Assembly: GCA_038524795.1 (NCBI GenBank)
Contig: JBCBIJ010000001.1
Coordinates: 62,001 to 126,000 of the forward strand
DNA from: CALBPI01 sp038524795
GTDB lineage: Bacteria > Pseudomonadota > Gammaproteobacteria > Steroidobacterales > Woeseiaceae
Length of the DNA: 64,000 bases
Direction: 5' to 3'
Shown: piece after piece, positions 1 to 7,902 of the stretch
How the letters are laid out: the number at the start of each line of letters is the position of its first letter
How positions within the stretch are numbered: position 1 is the first letter of the stretch
The notes under the pieces: model-generated
Told to the model about the DNA's origin: nothing
The model's database searches: none
The model's input: the letters and a program-made list of their open reading frames with translations, nothing else
Program-made: the position numbers and the translations under genes

Positions 1-169
1 CCGCGACGAAGGCGAGCCGCCAGCTGCGTTTCGCGCCGCGCGCGAATACGGCACCCTGCAGAATGCCGCTGATGCCCGCGATACGACCGTTGAGCCACAT
101 GAGCAGTACGGCGGACAAACCGATCAAGGCGCCGCCCATCGTGGCGGCTATTGGGGTGAATGTCGTCAT
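1..169 (-). CDS. YeeE/YedE family membrane protein (N-terminal fragment)
   Basis: Only the first 56 residues are inside the window; the gene continues past the left edge. The start is the ATG at 167-169 on the minus strand. The N-terminus reads FTPIAATMGGALIGLSAVLL followed by WLNGRIAGISGI. The glycine-rich first membrane helix and the NGRIAGISGI loop are typical of YeeE/YedE (DUF395) transporters, which are linked to thiosulfate or sulfur-compound uptake. The family call rests on this short stretch, so the substrate cannot be judged. No partner is visible in the window. Confidence 0.75.
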   Translation of the reverse strand, partial: MTTFTPIAATMGGALIGLSAVLLMWLNGRIAGISGILQGAVFARGAKRSWRLAFVA

Positions 170-191
170 GGGCGCAGTCTAGCAACACCTT

Positions 192-307
192 CGTCATCGC
201 GAGGCGCCGACACTAACCACCGTCATCGCGAGGCGCCGACACTAACCACCGTCATTGCGAGGCGTCGACACTTACCACCGTCATCGCGAGGCGTCGACAC
301 TAACCAC
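192..307. repeat. 29-bp tandem repeat array (4 copies plus a partial)
   Basis: Four head-to-tail 29-bp units start at 192, 221, 250 and 279. Each begins CGTCATCGCGAGGCG or CGTCATTGCGAGGCG and ends with CACTAACCAC or CACTTACCAC. A fifth, diverging unit starts at 308 and runs into the palindromic element at 309-427. No reading frame here looks like a protein. The reverse complement of the unit resembles the 28-bp units at 7774-7869, so this is a dispersed repeat family and not a local slippage product. Confidence 0.9.
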
Positions 308-308
308 C

Positions 309-427
309 GTCATTGCGAGGCCACGAAGTGGCCGTGGCAATCTCCCAATCCTCACGATGCCGTCGAGAGATCGCCGCGGCGCTGCGCGCCTCACGACGAC
401 AGTCAGACTTCGTGGCCTCGCAATGAC
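309..427. repeat. REP/MITE-like palindromic element with 20-bp terminal inverted repeats
   Basis: A perfect 20-bp inverted repeat (GTCATTGCGAGGCCACGAAG at 309-328, its reverse complement at 408-427) bounds about 119 bp. The interior contains the GTGGCAATCTC and GAGATCGCCGCGG pieces typical of proteobacterial REP elements. Short repeats of TGACTGCCTCGCGA continue to about 465. The element carries no gene; such elements are normally moved by a transposase encoded elsewhere. Related copies lie at 6812-6847 and 7612-7773. Confidence 0.85.
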
Positions 428-477
428 TGACTGCCTCGCGATGACTGACTGCCTCGCGATGACGGTACAATCGCAAC

Positions 478-930
478 ATGCAGGCCAAGATTCCACCTCC
501 CGTTCTCGCGGCACTCGTCGCCGCCGTCATGTACGGCGTGTCCAGGTCAACGTGGTCGCTCAGCTTCGACACAGGCCTCAATGGCTGGATCAGCAGCGGC
601 CTGCTGCTTGGCGGTGCTGTGGTCGTCACACTGGGCGTCATCCAATTCCGGCGTCACAAGACCACCGTAGACCCGCTGCATCCCGAGAAGGCCAGCACAC
701 TCGTCACCTCGGGGATCTTCAGCGTGACGCGGAATCCCATGTACGTCGGTCTCGTACTGATCCTGCTGGGTGTCGCCGTCCGCTTTGACAGCCTGGCCGC
801 GGTGCTGATCGCGCTCGGCTTCGTACCCCTGATTACCGCATTGCAAATTCGTGCAGAGGAAGCTGCTATGCGTGACCTGTTTGGCAGCGATTTCGATGCC
901 TACGTCGCCAGAACGAGGCGTTGGATATGA
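478..930 (+). CDS. Isoprenylcysteine carboxyl methyltransferase-family membrane protein
   Basis: A 150-residue polytopic membrane protein of the ICMT/PEMT family, which transfers methyl groups from S-adenosylmethionine to lipid-linked or small hydrophobic acceptors. Visible marks are several hydrophobic helices, the RNPMY motif at 85-89, an acidic EE pair at 127-128 and the C-terminal FGSDFDAYVARTRRW. No Shine-Dalgarno sequence precedes the ATG. A TACAAT -10-like box at 466-471 lies only 6 bp upstream, so the message could be leaderless. The stop overlaps the next start (ATGA at 927-930), which implies translational coupling. The acceptor substrate is unknown. Confidence 0.85.
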   Translation: MQAKIPPPVLAALVAAVMYGVSRSTWSLSFDTGLNGWISSGLLLGGAVVVTLGVIQFRRHKTTVDPLHPEKASTLVTSGIFSVTRNPMYVGLVLILLGVAVRFDSLAAVLIALGFVPLITALQIRAEEAAMRDLFGSDFDAYVARTRRWI

Positions 931-1676
931 ATGATATCAAAGACATCGTGCTCGTCTGCGCGGGCCTCTACCATGACATCGACTTCGTTCGGCTTGAGCT
1001 GCTGAAACTGCTGGCGGACCACCCCGAGGCTCGCGTCACGGTGACTGATAACTACGACCTCGGAGACCGGCTCGACCGTGCCGACGCCTTGGTCAGTTAC
1101 ACCTGCGACGTCACCGCCGACGCCGCCGCATCGGCTCGGCTGCAGGACTGGCTGGCCAAAGGTGGCCGCTGGTTTGCGCTGCACGGCAGCAACTCGGTCA
1201 TCGAATTCACAAGCATGAAGCCCCTATCTGTGGCGACGCCCGACAACGCGCCCGAATTCATGTCGCTACTCGGCAGCCAGTTCCAGGGGCACCCGCCTTT
1301 GCGGGACTTCGAAGTACGCCCAACGGGTGTGTCGCACGCGCTCGTCGACGGCATCGAAGCGTTCACGACCTACGACGAGATCTACCTGTCCAAGATGATT
1401 GGGAAGAGCGAGGTACTGCTGGACTGCGAATGGAACGAACCGCTGTCGGCGTTTGAATCAGACGACTGGCAAGACAACGACCGTCAGCCCGTCCTCTATT
1501 TGCGCAATCACGATGCCGGCGCCGTCCTCTACCTGACGCTGGGACACAGCCGCGGGCATTACGATATGCGCCCGCTGGCTGACTACTACCCTGCCGTGGA
1601 ACGCGGCAGCTGGGATACGCCTGCGTTCTACGAGCTGCTGCGCCGCGGCATTCGCTGGTCGCTGGGCGCGTTGTAA
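927..1676 (+). CDS. ThuA-like domain protein
   Basis: A 249-residue protein with the flavodoxin/glutamine-amidotransferase-like ThuA fold. The pattern LVCAGLYHDIDF near the N-terminus, a conserved LHG at 85-87 and a late GHSRGHYDMRPL segment match ThuA proteins, which occur in sugar-utilisation loci and whose reaction is poorly defined. I chose the ATG at 927 because it overlaps the TGA of the preceding gene; a TTG at 921 would add two residues. Two-gene coupling with the methyltransferase-like protein is clear. Function beyond the fold is inference. Confidence 0.8.
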   Translation: MNDIKDIVLVCAGLYHDIDFVRLELLKLLADHPEARVTVTDNYDLGDRLDRADALVSYTCDVTADAAASARLQDWLAKGGRWFALHGSNSVIEFTSMKPLSVATPDNAPEFMSLLGSQFQGHPPLRDFEVRPTGVSHALVDGIEAFTTYDEIYLSKMIGKSEVLLDCEWNEPLSAFESDDWQDNDRQPVLYLRNHDAGAVLYLTLGHSRGHYDMRPLADYYPAVERGSWDTPAFYELLRRGIRWSLGAL

Positions 1677-1695
1677 CGCACCGTACGATGACGGC

Positions 1696-2223
1696 TCAGA
1701 GCCGAACGATCGCGTTCTCGCCGTCCCAGTCCTCAGCGCGCTGGCGCCAGCCCGCAAACAGCTCGACAACATGCGGGTGCGGCTCGAGCAGCTCGGTCAT
1801 GCAGCCGAATTGCGCGCGGGTATCGACGTAGGCAAAGCGCGGCCCACCACGCATGCGGCCGACGTTGACCGTCTCCGCACCAGACGCGGCATAGGCCGCC
1901 AGGTCAGCGTCGAGATCATCGCTCCAGAAGCACACGTGGTGAAAACCCGTTTCGCCGTCCGCGTAAACATCGCGGTAGGCGTTAGGTGCATCACCCAACG
2001 GTTCGATGAGCTCTATCTGCAGGTCGCCGGAGTAAGCGATCGCCGTCTTCATAGTCAATTCTCCCGGCGCGCCGCGATAGGTCATGTCCTCGAACAACGA
2101 AGCCGGATAGCTGCCCATAAAAAAAGGGCCGATGCCGAGCGTCTCTGACCAGGCCTTCGCCGCGGTCTCGAGGTCGGTGACCACCCAGGCGTTCTGTGTG
2201 ACTTCGCGGCGAGATGGTGCCAT
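1696..2223 (-). CDS. VOC (glyoxalase/bleomycin-resistance) superfamily protein
   Basis: A 175-residue protein starting MAPSRREVTQNAWVV at 2221-2223. It shows the paired beta-alpha-beta-beta-beta architecture of vicinal-oxygen-chelate proteins: an opening AWVVTDLETAAKAWSETLGI, a central GFHHVCFWSDDLDADLAAY, and a metal-type glutamate near the end in MTELLEPHP. Methylmalonyl-CoA epimerase-like or lactoylglutathione-lyase-like relatives are closest by eye. The start lies 1 bp past the stop of the upstream quinoprotein gene, so the two are probably cotranscribed and this enzyme may act on the quinoprotein's product pathway. Confidence 0.8.
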   Translation of the reverse strand: MAPSRREVTQNAWVVTDLETAAKAWSETLGIGPFFMGSYPASLFEDMTYRGAPGELTMKTAIAYSGDLQIELIEPLGDAPNAYRDVYADGETGFHHVCFWSDDLDADLAAYAASGAETVNVGRMRGGPRFAYVDTRAQFGCMTELLEPHPHVVELFAGWRQRAEDWDGENAIVRL

Positions 2224-2224
2224 G

Positions 2225-4183
2225 TCAGTCCTCGGCCGGTGCGAATACAGCCAGCATGTTGCCGGCCTCGTGGAAGTACATGCCGTAGCCCGAGTTCGCG
2301 ATGAGGTGGCCGTCGACCACGAGCGGGCCCGCCCCACTCATGCCGCCGCCGCGGGCCTCGATGCCATTGATACCGGTCACGGGCTGCTTGGTGTCGTACT
2401 CCCAGAGCACGGCGCCATCGTCACGCGCGTAGATGCGCAGGAACCCGTCAAGGTGTCCGGCGACCACAGCACCCGGGAACGCCGTCGCGGGCGCGGAGAC
2501 GCCCGGGTCACAGAACTGAAGATCGGTAGGGCACACGTTGTCTTGGACGTGGCTCCAGCGAACCGCGCCCGTGGCCGCGTCTACAGCGTGCACGCCAGGC
2601 CTCGCGTCTTCGGCTGAGAGCTTGGTGCCGGTGCGCGTGTCATTCATGTCATTGATCGGGATGTACACGGTCGCACCCTCGGCCGCGAGCCCGAAGTGCA
2701 CGCCACCCTGAATGCTGCCGCGACCGATCTTCGTCGCCCAAAGCAGATTGCCCTCGGCGTCGGGATCCAGGCCAATCACCTCACCCGTCTTGAGCCCCGC
2801 CACGAGCACCTCGCGCTCACCGGTATCGACCAGCAGAATACTTGAGCCGTGATCGAGATCCGGGCCGTTCTCTTCGGGGCAGTTGGGGTTGTCGACCATC
2901 ATGCAGGCGACATTCCAGGCGTCGCCCGAGAAGGTCTGACGAATCCAGGCGCGCTCACCCGTATCCATGTCGATGGCGATCACGGCATCGCTGTTGCCGT
3001 CTGCCGGCGACGAATAATTCTCCCCGGTGCCGACGTAGAGCCGCCGCCGTTTCGTATCGACCGTCGGACTGGCCCAGAGCGGTGCCCCCGAAGGGGCCAG
3101 CACGCGCGTACCCAGCCGCGTCTGCGCGACCTCGGCCGGCGGCTCTGGGATCGCATAGTGGGTCCAGTCGATGTCGCCTGTGCGCGCGTCGACGGCCATC
3201 GTCTTGCCGCGGAACGAACAACAGGCATAGCTCGGGTCTGCGGCCGCCGTCACCTCCAGCGAAGAGACATTCACGAACAGCGTGCCTTCGGCCAGCGTCG
3301 GTGTCGCTGTGAGTGTCGCGCTCGGATGGTCGTCGACTTTGAATGACCAGACAGGCTCACCCGTCAGCGCGTTCACGGCGTAGAGGCGTGCGAGGAGGTC
3401 GCCAAACACGGCGAGCGGCGGCGCATCATCCGTGCCCTCGACGAGCACGATGCCCGTACGCACTTCGGCGGGCGCCTGCCAGCGCCAGTGCGCGCAGCCC
3501 GTCTCGAGATCGAGCGCGTAGACATTGCCGTCGTGACTGCCGACAAAGATCGCGCCGAAGCCGAGCGACGGTTGCGAGCGCGCACGAATGGCACCCGGGA
3601 ACGCGTAGGCCCATTTGAGTTCAAGTGACGCAGCGTCGGCAGCCGTCATGCCTGCTGTCTCGGCATCGGAAAATCGACGCGTGTCGTGGCCCCAACCCGT
3701 CTTGCGCACACCAGCGGCGAGATCGGGCACCGTGTCGGCCGCGCAGGCAGGTGCGTAGGCCAGCGCCTTGGCAGCATCTGCGGGCGTGTAGGTGATGTAC
3801 TCGGCGACGTGGCGTCGCTGTTCGTCATCGAGCTTGGCAGCCTGCGCCCGCATGATCCCGGCATTCATGGTTTCGAGAATTGCGCCCGGGCTCAGCATTT
3901 CGAGGAATGTGATGTGCGGGGCCTTGGGTACGGTGCCGTTATGGCAACTCGCGCAGTGCTCGACGTAGAGCGCCGCGCCGGGCATCTGGTCGCGCGGACC
4001 CAGGTCTGCCGTTTTCACGACAAATTCGTCGGTCGACTCGACAACGCTGACCTCGGCATCTTCGACGACAGCCGCATCGCCACGCTCAGCCGCGCTATCG
4101 GCCTCTTTTGTTGCGGATTGACCACAACTTGTCGCGAAGACCAGCAGTGCCGCGAGCGTCAATGAACGTAAGCGTTGCAGCAT
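2225..4183 (-). CDS. PQQ-dependent dehydrogenase lipoprotein with N-terminal cytochrome c (polyvinyl-alcohol-dehydrogenase-like)
   Basis: A 652-residue periplasmic quinohaemoprotein. Residues 1-20 are a lipoprotein signal (FATSC, Cys20). A single haem c motif CASCH lies at 77-81, followed by an eight-bladed PQQ beta-propeller with repeated blade motifs such as GNVYALDLETG and GVHAVDAATGAVRWSH. A vicinal Cys-Cys pair (321-322) resembles the disulfide of quinoprotein alcohol dehydrogenases. Haem first, then propeller, is the order known from polyvinyl-alcohol dehydrogenase-like proteins. The start at 4181-4183 follows a GGGGGG ribosome-binding site. The gene is divergent from a TonB receptor and coupled to a VOC gene. 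Substrate is unknown; an alcohol is inferred. Confidence 0.85.
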   Translation of the reverse strand: MLQRLRSLTLAALLVFATSCGQSATKEADSAAERGDAAVVEDAEVSVVESTDEFVVKTADLGPRDQMPGAALYVEHCASCHNGTVPKAPHITFLEMLSPGAILETMNAGIMRAQAAKLDDEQRRHVAEYITYTPADAAKALAYAPACAADTVPDLAAGVRKTGWGHDTRRFSDAETAGMTAADAASLELKWAYAFPGAIRARSQPSLGFGAIFVGSHDGNVYALDLETGCAHWRWQAPAEVRTGIVLVEGTDDAPPLAVFGDLLARLYAVNALTGEPVWSFKVDDHPSATLTATPTLAEGTLFVNVSSLEVTAAADPSYACCSFRGKTMAVDARTGDIDWTHYAIPEPPAEVAQTRLGTRVLAPSGAPLWASPTVDTKRRRLYVGTGENYSSPADGNSDAVIAIDMDTGERAWIRQTFSGDAWNVACMMVDNPNCPEENGPDLDHGSSILLVDTGEREVLVAGLKTGEVIGLDPDAEGNLLWATKIGRGSIQGGVHFGLAAEGATVYIPINDMNDTRTGTKLSAEDARPGVHAVDAATGAVRWSHVQDNVCPTDLQFCDPGVSAPATAFPGAVVAGHLDGFLRIYARDDGAVLWEYDTKQPVTGINGIEARGGGMSGAGPLVVDGHLIANSGYGMYFHEAGNMLAVFAPAED

Positions 4184-4317
4184 GGCCGCACCCCCCGATG
4201 AATGCCCGGCCTGAGTATAAAACCGACAATTCGGTAAAAAACAGTCTTGCTTGACTTTTTTTTTGCATTCGGCCAAGGTCGGCGCCATACCGTGTGCTAC
4301 ATCCGGGGGGATGCAAA
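4184..4317. promoter_or_regulatory. Divergent promoter with operator-like inverted repeats (quinoprotein / TonB receptor)
   Basis: Reading leftward, a good -10 box (TATACT, plus-strand 4214-4219) serves the quinoprotein gene. Beside it is a perfect inverted repeat ACCGA-N4-TCGGT at 4222-4235. At the expected -35 position lies AAACAGTC-N6-GACTTTTT (4239-4260), matching the element at 13252-13269. For the TonB gene, GGGGGG at 4305-4310 precedes the ATG at 4318. The operator role is inferred from symmetry and placement. Confidence 0.55.
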
Positions 4318-6699
4318 ATGCAGAAGTCAGCTACGGTCAACAGCAAGCTCGCGATTGCAGTCGCGTGTGCCCTGGGCACTTTCGGTGCCGATGTCGCTGT
4401 TGCCCAAACCCAGCTCGATGAGATTGTCGTCACGGCTACACGCCGCGCAGAAACCGATCTGCAGACGACGCCTGTTGCGGTTACGGCCGTCAGCGGGGCG
4501 CAGTTCGACGGCCTGTTTGCGCAGGACATCGGTGAAATCGCCACCTTCGTGCCGAACTTCTCGGCAGCCACGATCACGGGGTTCAATGCCGCCTCGTTTG
4601 CCATGCGTGGTGCAGCGGAAACCGACATCATCGTCTACTTCGATCCGAAGGTCGGTGTGATCGTCGACGACTTTGTGATCCCGCACGTGCAGACGCAGCT
4701 GCTTGAGCCCTTCGACGTCGAGTCGATCGAAGTACTGCGCGGCCCTCAGGGCACGCTGTTCGGTAAGAACACGACGGCCGGTGCGCTCGTGGTTCGCACG
4801 AAGCGGCCCGACCTGGAAAGCACGGGCGGTCAAGCCAGCCTGCAGTACGGCAGTTTCGACGACACCAAGCTGCGCTTTGCCTACAACCAGCCGTTGAGCG
4901 ATACGGTGGCGTTCCGCTTTGCCGGTATCTACCAAAACTCGGACGGCTACTACGAAAACGGCAAGATCGATTTCCCCGTTGACGCCTTCGGCGCGGGCCT
5001 TGTCGATCCCAGCGTGGACGGCAGTGCCGTGGCCGGCGACGGCGACAATCTTGGCGGCAAGGACGTGCTCTCACTGCGCACCAAACTGCTCTGGGAAGCC
5101 AGCGAACGGCTCTCGATCCTGGGCCAGGTTGAGATCATCCAGGACCGCAGCGAGCCCGTTCCCGTAGTCAACGTCACGCCCGATGCTGCGGGCCAGCTCG
5201 CCACGCTGCTGGGCTTCCCGGGCGTCTCGAGCGGGGACCCAATCGAACAAGCCGGAATCCATTCGAGCTCAGTGGTCGGTCTCAATGACGACCAGGAAAT
5301 CGATGTGTTCGGGACCTACCTGAACCTCGAGTACGAACTCGACAACTACACGATCTACGGTGTGGTCGGCTACCGCGACCAGGAATCGCGCCTGCCCAAC
5401 GAGTACCTGGGCACGCCTTACGAGAGCTTCTTCGCGGCGACGCGAGACGACGACCGCGAGACCTTCCAGATCGAGGCGCGCATCGCCTCAGAACTCGACG
5501 GCCCCGTTAACTTCGTGGGTGGTGTGTTCTACCAGACGAACGACGCCACGTTCTGCGTACGTCAGCAGCTCGGCCTGGTTGAGTTCTTTGGCACCGCTGT
5601 GCCGGGCGTGCTCGACAACGAGAACCCGCTCCTGATCTGCAACCAGCAGGACGCAACCTCCTACGCTGTGTTCGGCGAAGTGAATTGGGCGGTCACGGAC
5701 AAGTTCTCACTCGATCTGGGCCTGCGCTACACCGATGAAGAGAAGGACTTTATTGGTCGCGAGGGCCTGCCCGAGAGCGTCATCCTGCCCGACGGCGGGG
5801 AGCCCCTTGACGGCGCCGACTTCTCGCTGGCCTCGTTTGCCGTGCAGAGCGACAGCGAAAGCTGGAGCGAGCCCACCTGGCGCATCACGGGTAGCTACCA
5901 GTTCAACGACGATGTGTTCGGCTACGCGACGGTCTCGCGCGGCTTCAAGTCGGGCGGCTACAACGACCAGGCGGGTTCGGGCGGCTTCGCCAACTTCGCG
6001 CTGCAGGCCTACGACCCGGAAACGGCGACGAACTACGAGGCCGGCGTCAAGAGCAGCTTTTTGGACGACCGGGTTCGCTTGAACGCCACCTACTTCTTCG
6101 TGAACTACGAAGACTTCCAGCGCAGCACGGTGGTCTCACTCCCGGGCACGGCGTTCCAGGAAACGCGCACATTCAACGCGGCGGACGTCGATGCGAGTGG
6201 TCTTGAGCTCGAGCTCACCGCCCTGCTCACCGACAACCTCACGCTGATGGCCAACCTCGGCACGCTGGACGCGGAATACAACGAGTTTTTCCTCGATCGT
6301 AACGACGACGGCATTCTCGAAGACTTCTCAGGTCGCGACGTGGTCCGTGCCCCTGATATCACGGGCGGCATCGATCTCACCTACAACCAGGAGCTCGCGA
6401 GCGGCGCGTCCATGCGCTACAACCTGAACTTCAACTACGAAGACGAGAACGTCTACTACTACAACGACGACATCGGCCGCGAGTTCGATACGATTCTCGA
6501 GGAGCGCACGATCCTCAACGCCAACGTCACGTTCAGAAGCGCCGACGACCGTTACTACATTTCGCTGTTCGGCAAGAACCTGACCGACGACCGCTACAAG
6601 ACCGCGGCACAGGCAGTCGGAACCCTGTGGACGTTTGCGAACTACGGTCCGCCGCGCGTCTGGGGTATCGAAGGTGGGATCAGCTTCGGCGATTTGTAA
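4318..6699 (+). CDS. TonB-dependent outer-membrane receptor
   Basis: A 793-residue receptor. A signal peptide ends near residue 29 (DVAVAQ), followed by the TonB box LDEIVVTA (33-40), a plug domain (about 45-160, containing VLRGPQGTLFGKNTTAGAL) and a 22-strand barrel rich in aromatic and acidic beta strands. It would import a scarce or large substrate using energy from the inner membrane. The ATG at 4318 is chosen for its GGGGGG ribosome-binding site; an in-frame ATG at 4294 lacks one. It shares an intergenic region with the quinoprotein gene, so it may import that enzyme's substrate. No iron box is seen, which favours an organic ligand over a siderophore. Confidence 0.9.
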   Translation: MQKSATVNSKLAIAVACALGTFGADVAVAQTQLDEIVVTATRRAETDLQTTPVAVTAVSGAQFDGLFAQDIGEIATFVPNFSAATITGFNAASFAMRGAAETDIIVYFDPKVGVIVDDFVIPHVQTQLLEPFDVESIEVLRGPQGTLFGKNTTAGALVVRTKRPDLESTGGQASLQYGSFDDTKLRFAYNQPLSDTVAFRFAGIYQNSDGYYENGKIDFPVDAFGAGLVDPSVDGSAVAGDGDNLGGKDVLSLRTKLLWEASERLSILGQVEIIQDRSEPVPVVNVTPDAAGQLATLLGFPGVSSGDPIEQAGIHSSSVVGLNDDQEIDVFGTYLNLEYELDNYTIYGVVGYRDQESRLPNEYLGTPYESFFAATRDDDRETFQIEARIASELDGPVNFVGGVFYQTNDATFCVRQQLGLVEFFGTAVPGVLDNENPLLICNQQDATSYAVFGEVNWAVTDKFSLDLGLRYTDEEKDFIGREGLPESVILPDGGEPLDGADFSLASFAVQSDSESWSEPTWRITGSYQFNDDVFGYATVSRGFKSGGYNDQAGSGGFANFALQAYDPETATNYEAGVKSSFLDDRVRLNATYFFVNYEDFQRSTVVSLPGTAFQETRTFNAADVDASGLELELTALLTDNLTLMANLGTLDAEYNEFFLDRNDDGILEDFSGRDVVRAPDITGGIDLTYNQELASGASMRYNLNFNYEDENVYYYNDDIGREFDTILEERTILNANVTFRSADDRYYISLFGKNLTDDRYKTAAQAVGTLWTFANYGPPRVWGIEGGISFGDL

Positions 6700-6754
6700 G
6701 ACTCTCCGGGAGCCCACGGCTCCTTTGATGACGCCTTGTTTGGGCGTAACTCTG

Positions 6755-6789
6755 ACGGCGCACCCGGCAACGGGCGCGCCGTTTTTTTT
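6755..6789 (+). terminator. Rho-independent terminator after the TonB receptor gene
   Basis: The stem ACGGCGC-A-CCCG / CGGG-C-GCGCCGT with a GCAA loop is followed by a run of eight T. It lies 56 bp after the receptor stop and should end that transcript before the SDR gene. Confidence 0.85.
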
Positions 6790-6811
6790 GACGCGGCAGG
6801 CGCAGCCTGCC

Positions 6812-6847
6812 CGTCATTGCGAGGGGCCGCAGGCGTACTCCGTCATA
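6812..6847. repeat. REP-like element fragment
   Basis: CGTCATTGCGAGGGGCCGCAGG followed by CGTACTCCGTCAT matches one arm of the element at 7612-7650. It lies just upstream of the SDR start at 6858, so the SDR is bracketed by members of the same repeat family. Confidence 0.7.
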
Positions 6848-6857
6848 GGGAATCGTC

Positions 6858-7601
6858 ATGTTTGATCTGACTGGAAAAACGGCTGTGGTCACCGGCGCGG
6901 CCAACGGCATCGGCAAAGCCATTGCAACGCTGTTTCTCGAACGCGGCGCACAGGTCGTCGCCACCGATCTCGCGGCAGACGATCTTGAAGCCGCATTTGG
7001 AGCTCACGATCGCGTGCGCCTCGTCACGGGCGACATTTCCGACGACGGTGTTCAAGCGGCCGTCATCGCAGCCGCAGAGGACCACTTCGGCGCGCTCGAC
7101 ATTCTCGTGAACAACGCAGGCATCGCCATTGCGGGTGACTACGAAACGCTCACCGACGAACAGTTCGACCAGATCATGGCGATCAACGTACGCGCCGTGT
7201 TCCGGCTGACGCGTTTGGCCTTGCCGTTGCTCAAGGCGGCGACGCGCGGTCGCGTCATCAACCTGGGCTCGATCATGTCCGACGTGGGTGGTCCTGCGCT
7301 CGCGATTTACGGCGCGTCGAAACACGCGGTAGCCGGACTGACGAAGGGCATGGCCGTCGACTTCGGGCCGCACGGCATCACGGCCAACTACCTGCAGCCG
7401 GGCGCAATCTGGACCAAAATGAGCGAGCCGTTCATGGACGACCCTGCGTTCAGACAGTACTGGGAAGACAAGGCGCCCGTCGGGCGACTCGGAGAGGCAC
7501 CTGAGGTCGCCATGGCGGCGCTGTTCCTGGCCTCGGATGAAGCGCAGTTCGTGTCGGGTACGGGCTTAAACGTCGACGGTGGGGCGATCGTTAAATTCTA
7601 A
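6858..7601 (+). CDS. Short-chain dehydrogenase/reductase (classical SDR)
   Basis: A 247-residue classical SDR, complete for the family. The cofactor motif TGAANGIG is at 12-19, NNAG at 85-88, and the catalytic Ser138, Tyr151 and Lys155 (YGASK) are all intact. An acidic residue after the second strand (TDLAAD) suggests NAD preference. The C-terminal VDGGAIVKF is standard. It is a single-gene unit bracketed by REP-like repeats and separated from the TonB gene by a terminator. The substrate is unknown; secondary-alcohol or 3-hydroxyacyl oxidation is usual for this subgroup. Confidence 0.9.
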   Translation: MFDLTGKTAVVTGAANGIGKAIATLFLERGAQVVATDLAADDLEAAFGAHDRVRLVTGDISDDGVQAAVIAAAEDHFGALDILVNNAGIAIAGDYETLTDEQFDQIMAINVRAVFRLTRLALPLLKAATRGRVINLGSIMSDVGGPALAIYGASKHAVAGLTKGMAVDFGPHGITANYLQPGAIWTKMSEPFMDDPAFRQYWEDKAPVGRLGEAPEVAMAALFLASDEAQFVSGTGLNVDGGAIVKF

Positions 7602-7611
7602 CGGCGGACCC

Positions 7612-7773
7612 CGTCATTGCCAGGGGCCGAAGGCCTACTCCGCAATGACGAGGCGCCGAAGGCCTACCCCGTCATTGCGAGGGGCCGAAGGCCCCGCGGC
7701 AATCTCGTGACGTGATCGTGCCGCCAATCGTATCGACAGTTGGCGAGAGATCGCCGCGCCGCTTCGCGGCTCG
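7612..7773. repeat. Composite REP-like palindromes
   Basis: A first palindrome at 7612-7650 pairs CGTCATTGC with GCAATGACG. A second unit begins at 7669 (CGTCATTGCGAGGGGCCGAAGG), runs through the GCGGCAATCTCGTGACG and GAGAGATCGCCGCGCCGC pieces and ends near 7773. The same modules make up the element at 309-427. No gene is visible between 7602 and 7902; the repeats account for this gap. Confidence 0.85.
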
Positions 7774-7869
7774 CGATGACGGTGTCTAGTTGGGCGGATC
7801 ACGATGACGGTGTGTAGTTGGGCGGCTCACGATGACGGTGTGTAGTTAGACGGATCGCGACGACGGTGC
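7774..7869. repeat. 28-bp tandem repeat array (3 copies plus a partial)
   Basis: Units start at 7774, 7802, 7830 and, partially, 7858. Each begins CGATGACGGTGT and continues with a TAGTTGGGCGG-like tail. Its reverse complement resembles the 29-bp unit at 192-307, so the array-plus-palindrome composite occurs here in inverted orientation. Confidence 0.9.
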
Positions 7870-7902
7870 TCTTGTACGCGCCTCGCGACGCCACCTGCGG
7901 CC

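Noticed and set aside
192..307. Possible CRISPR array
   Set aside because: Repeats are directly adjacent without unique spacers, and no cas gene is present.
7774..7869. Possible CRISPR array or protein repeat
   Set aside because: Contiguous 28-bp units without spacers and no coding frame; related to the REP-linked array at 192.
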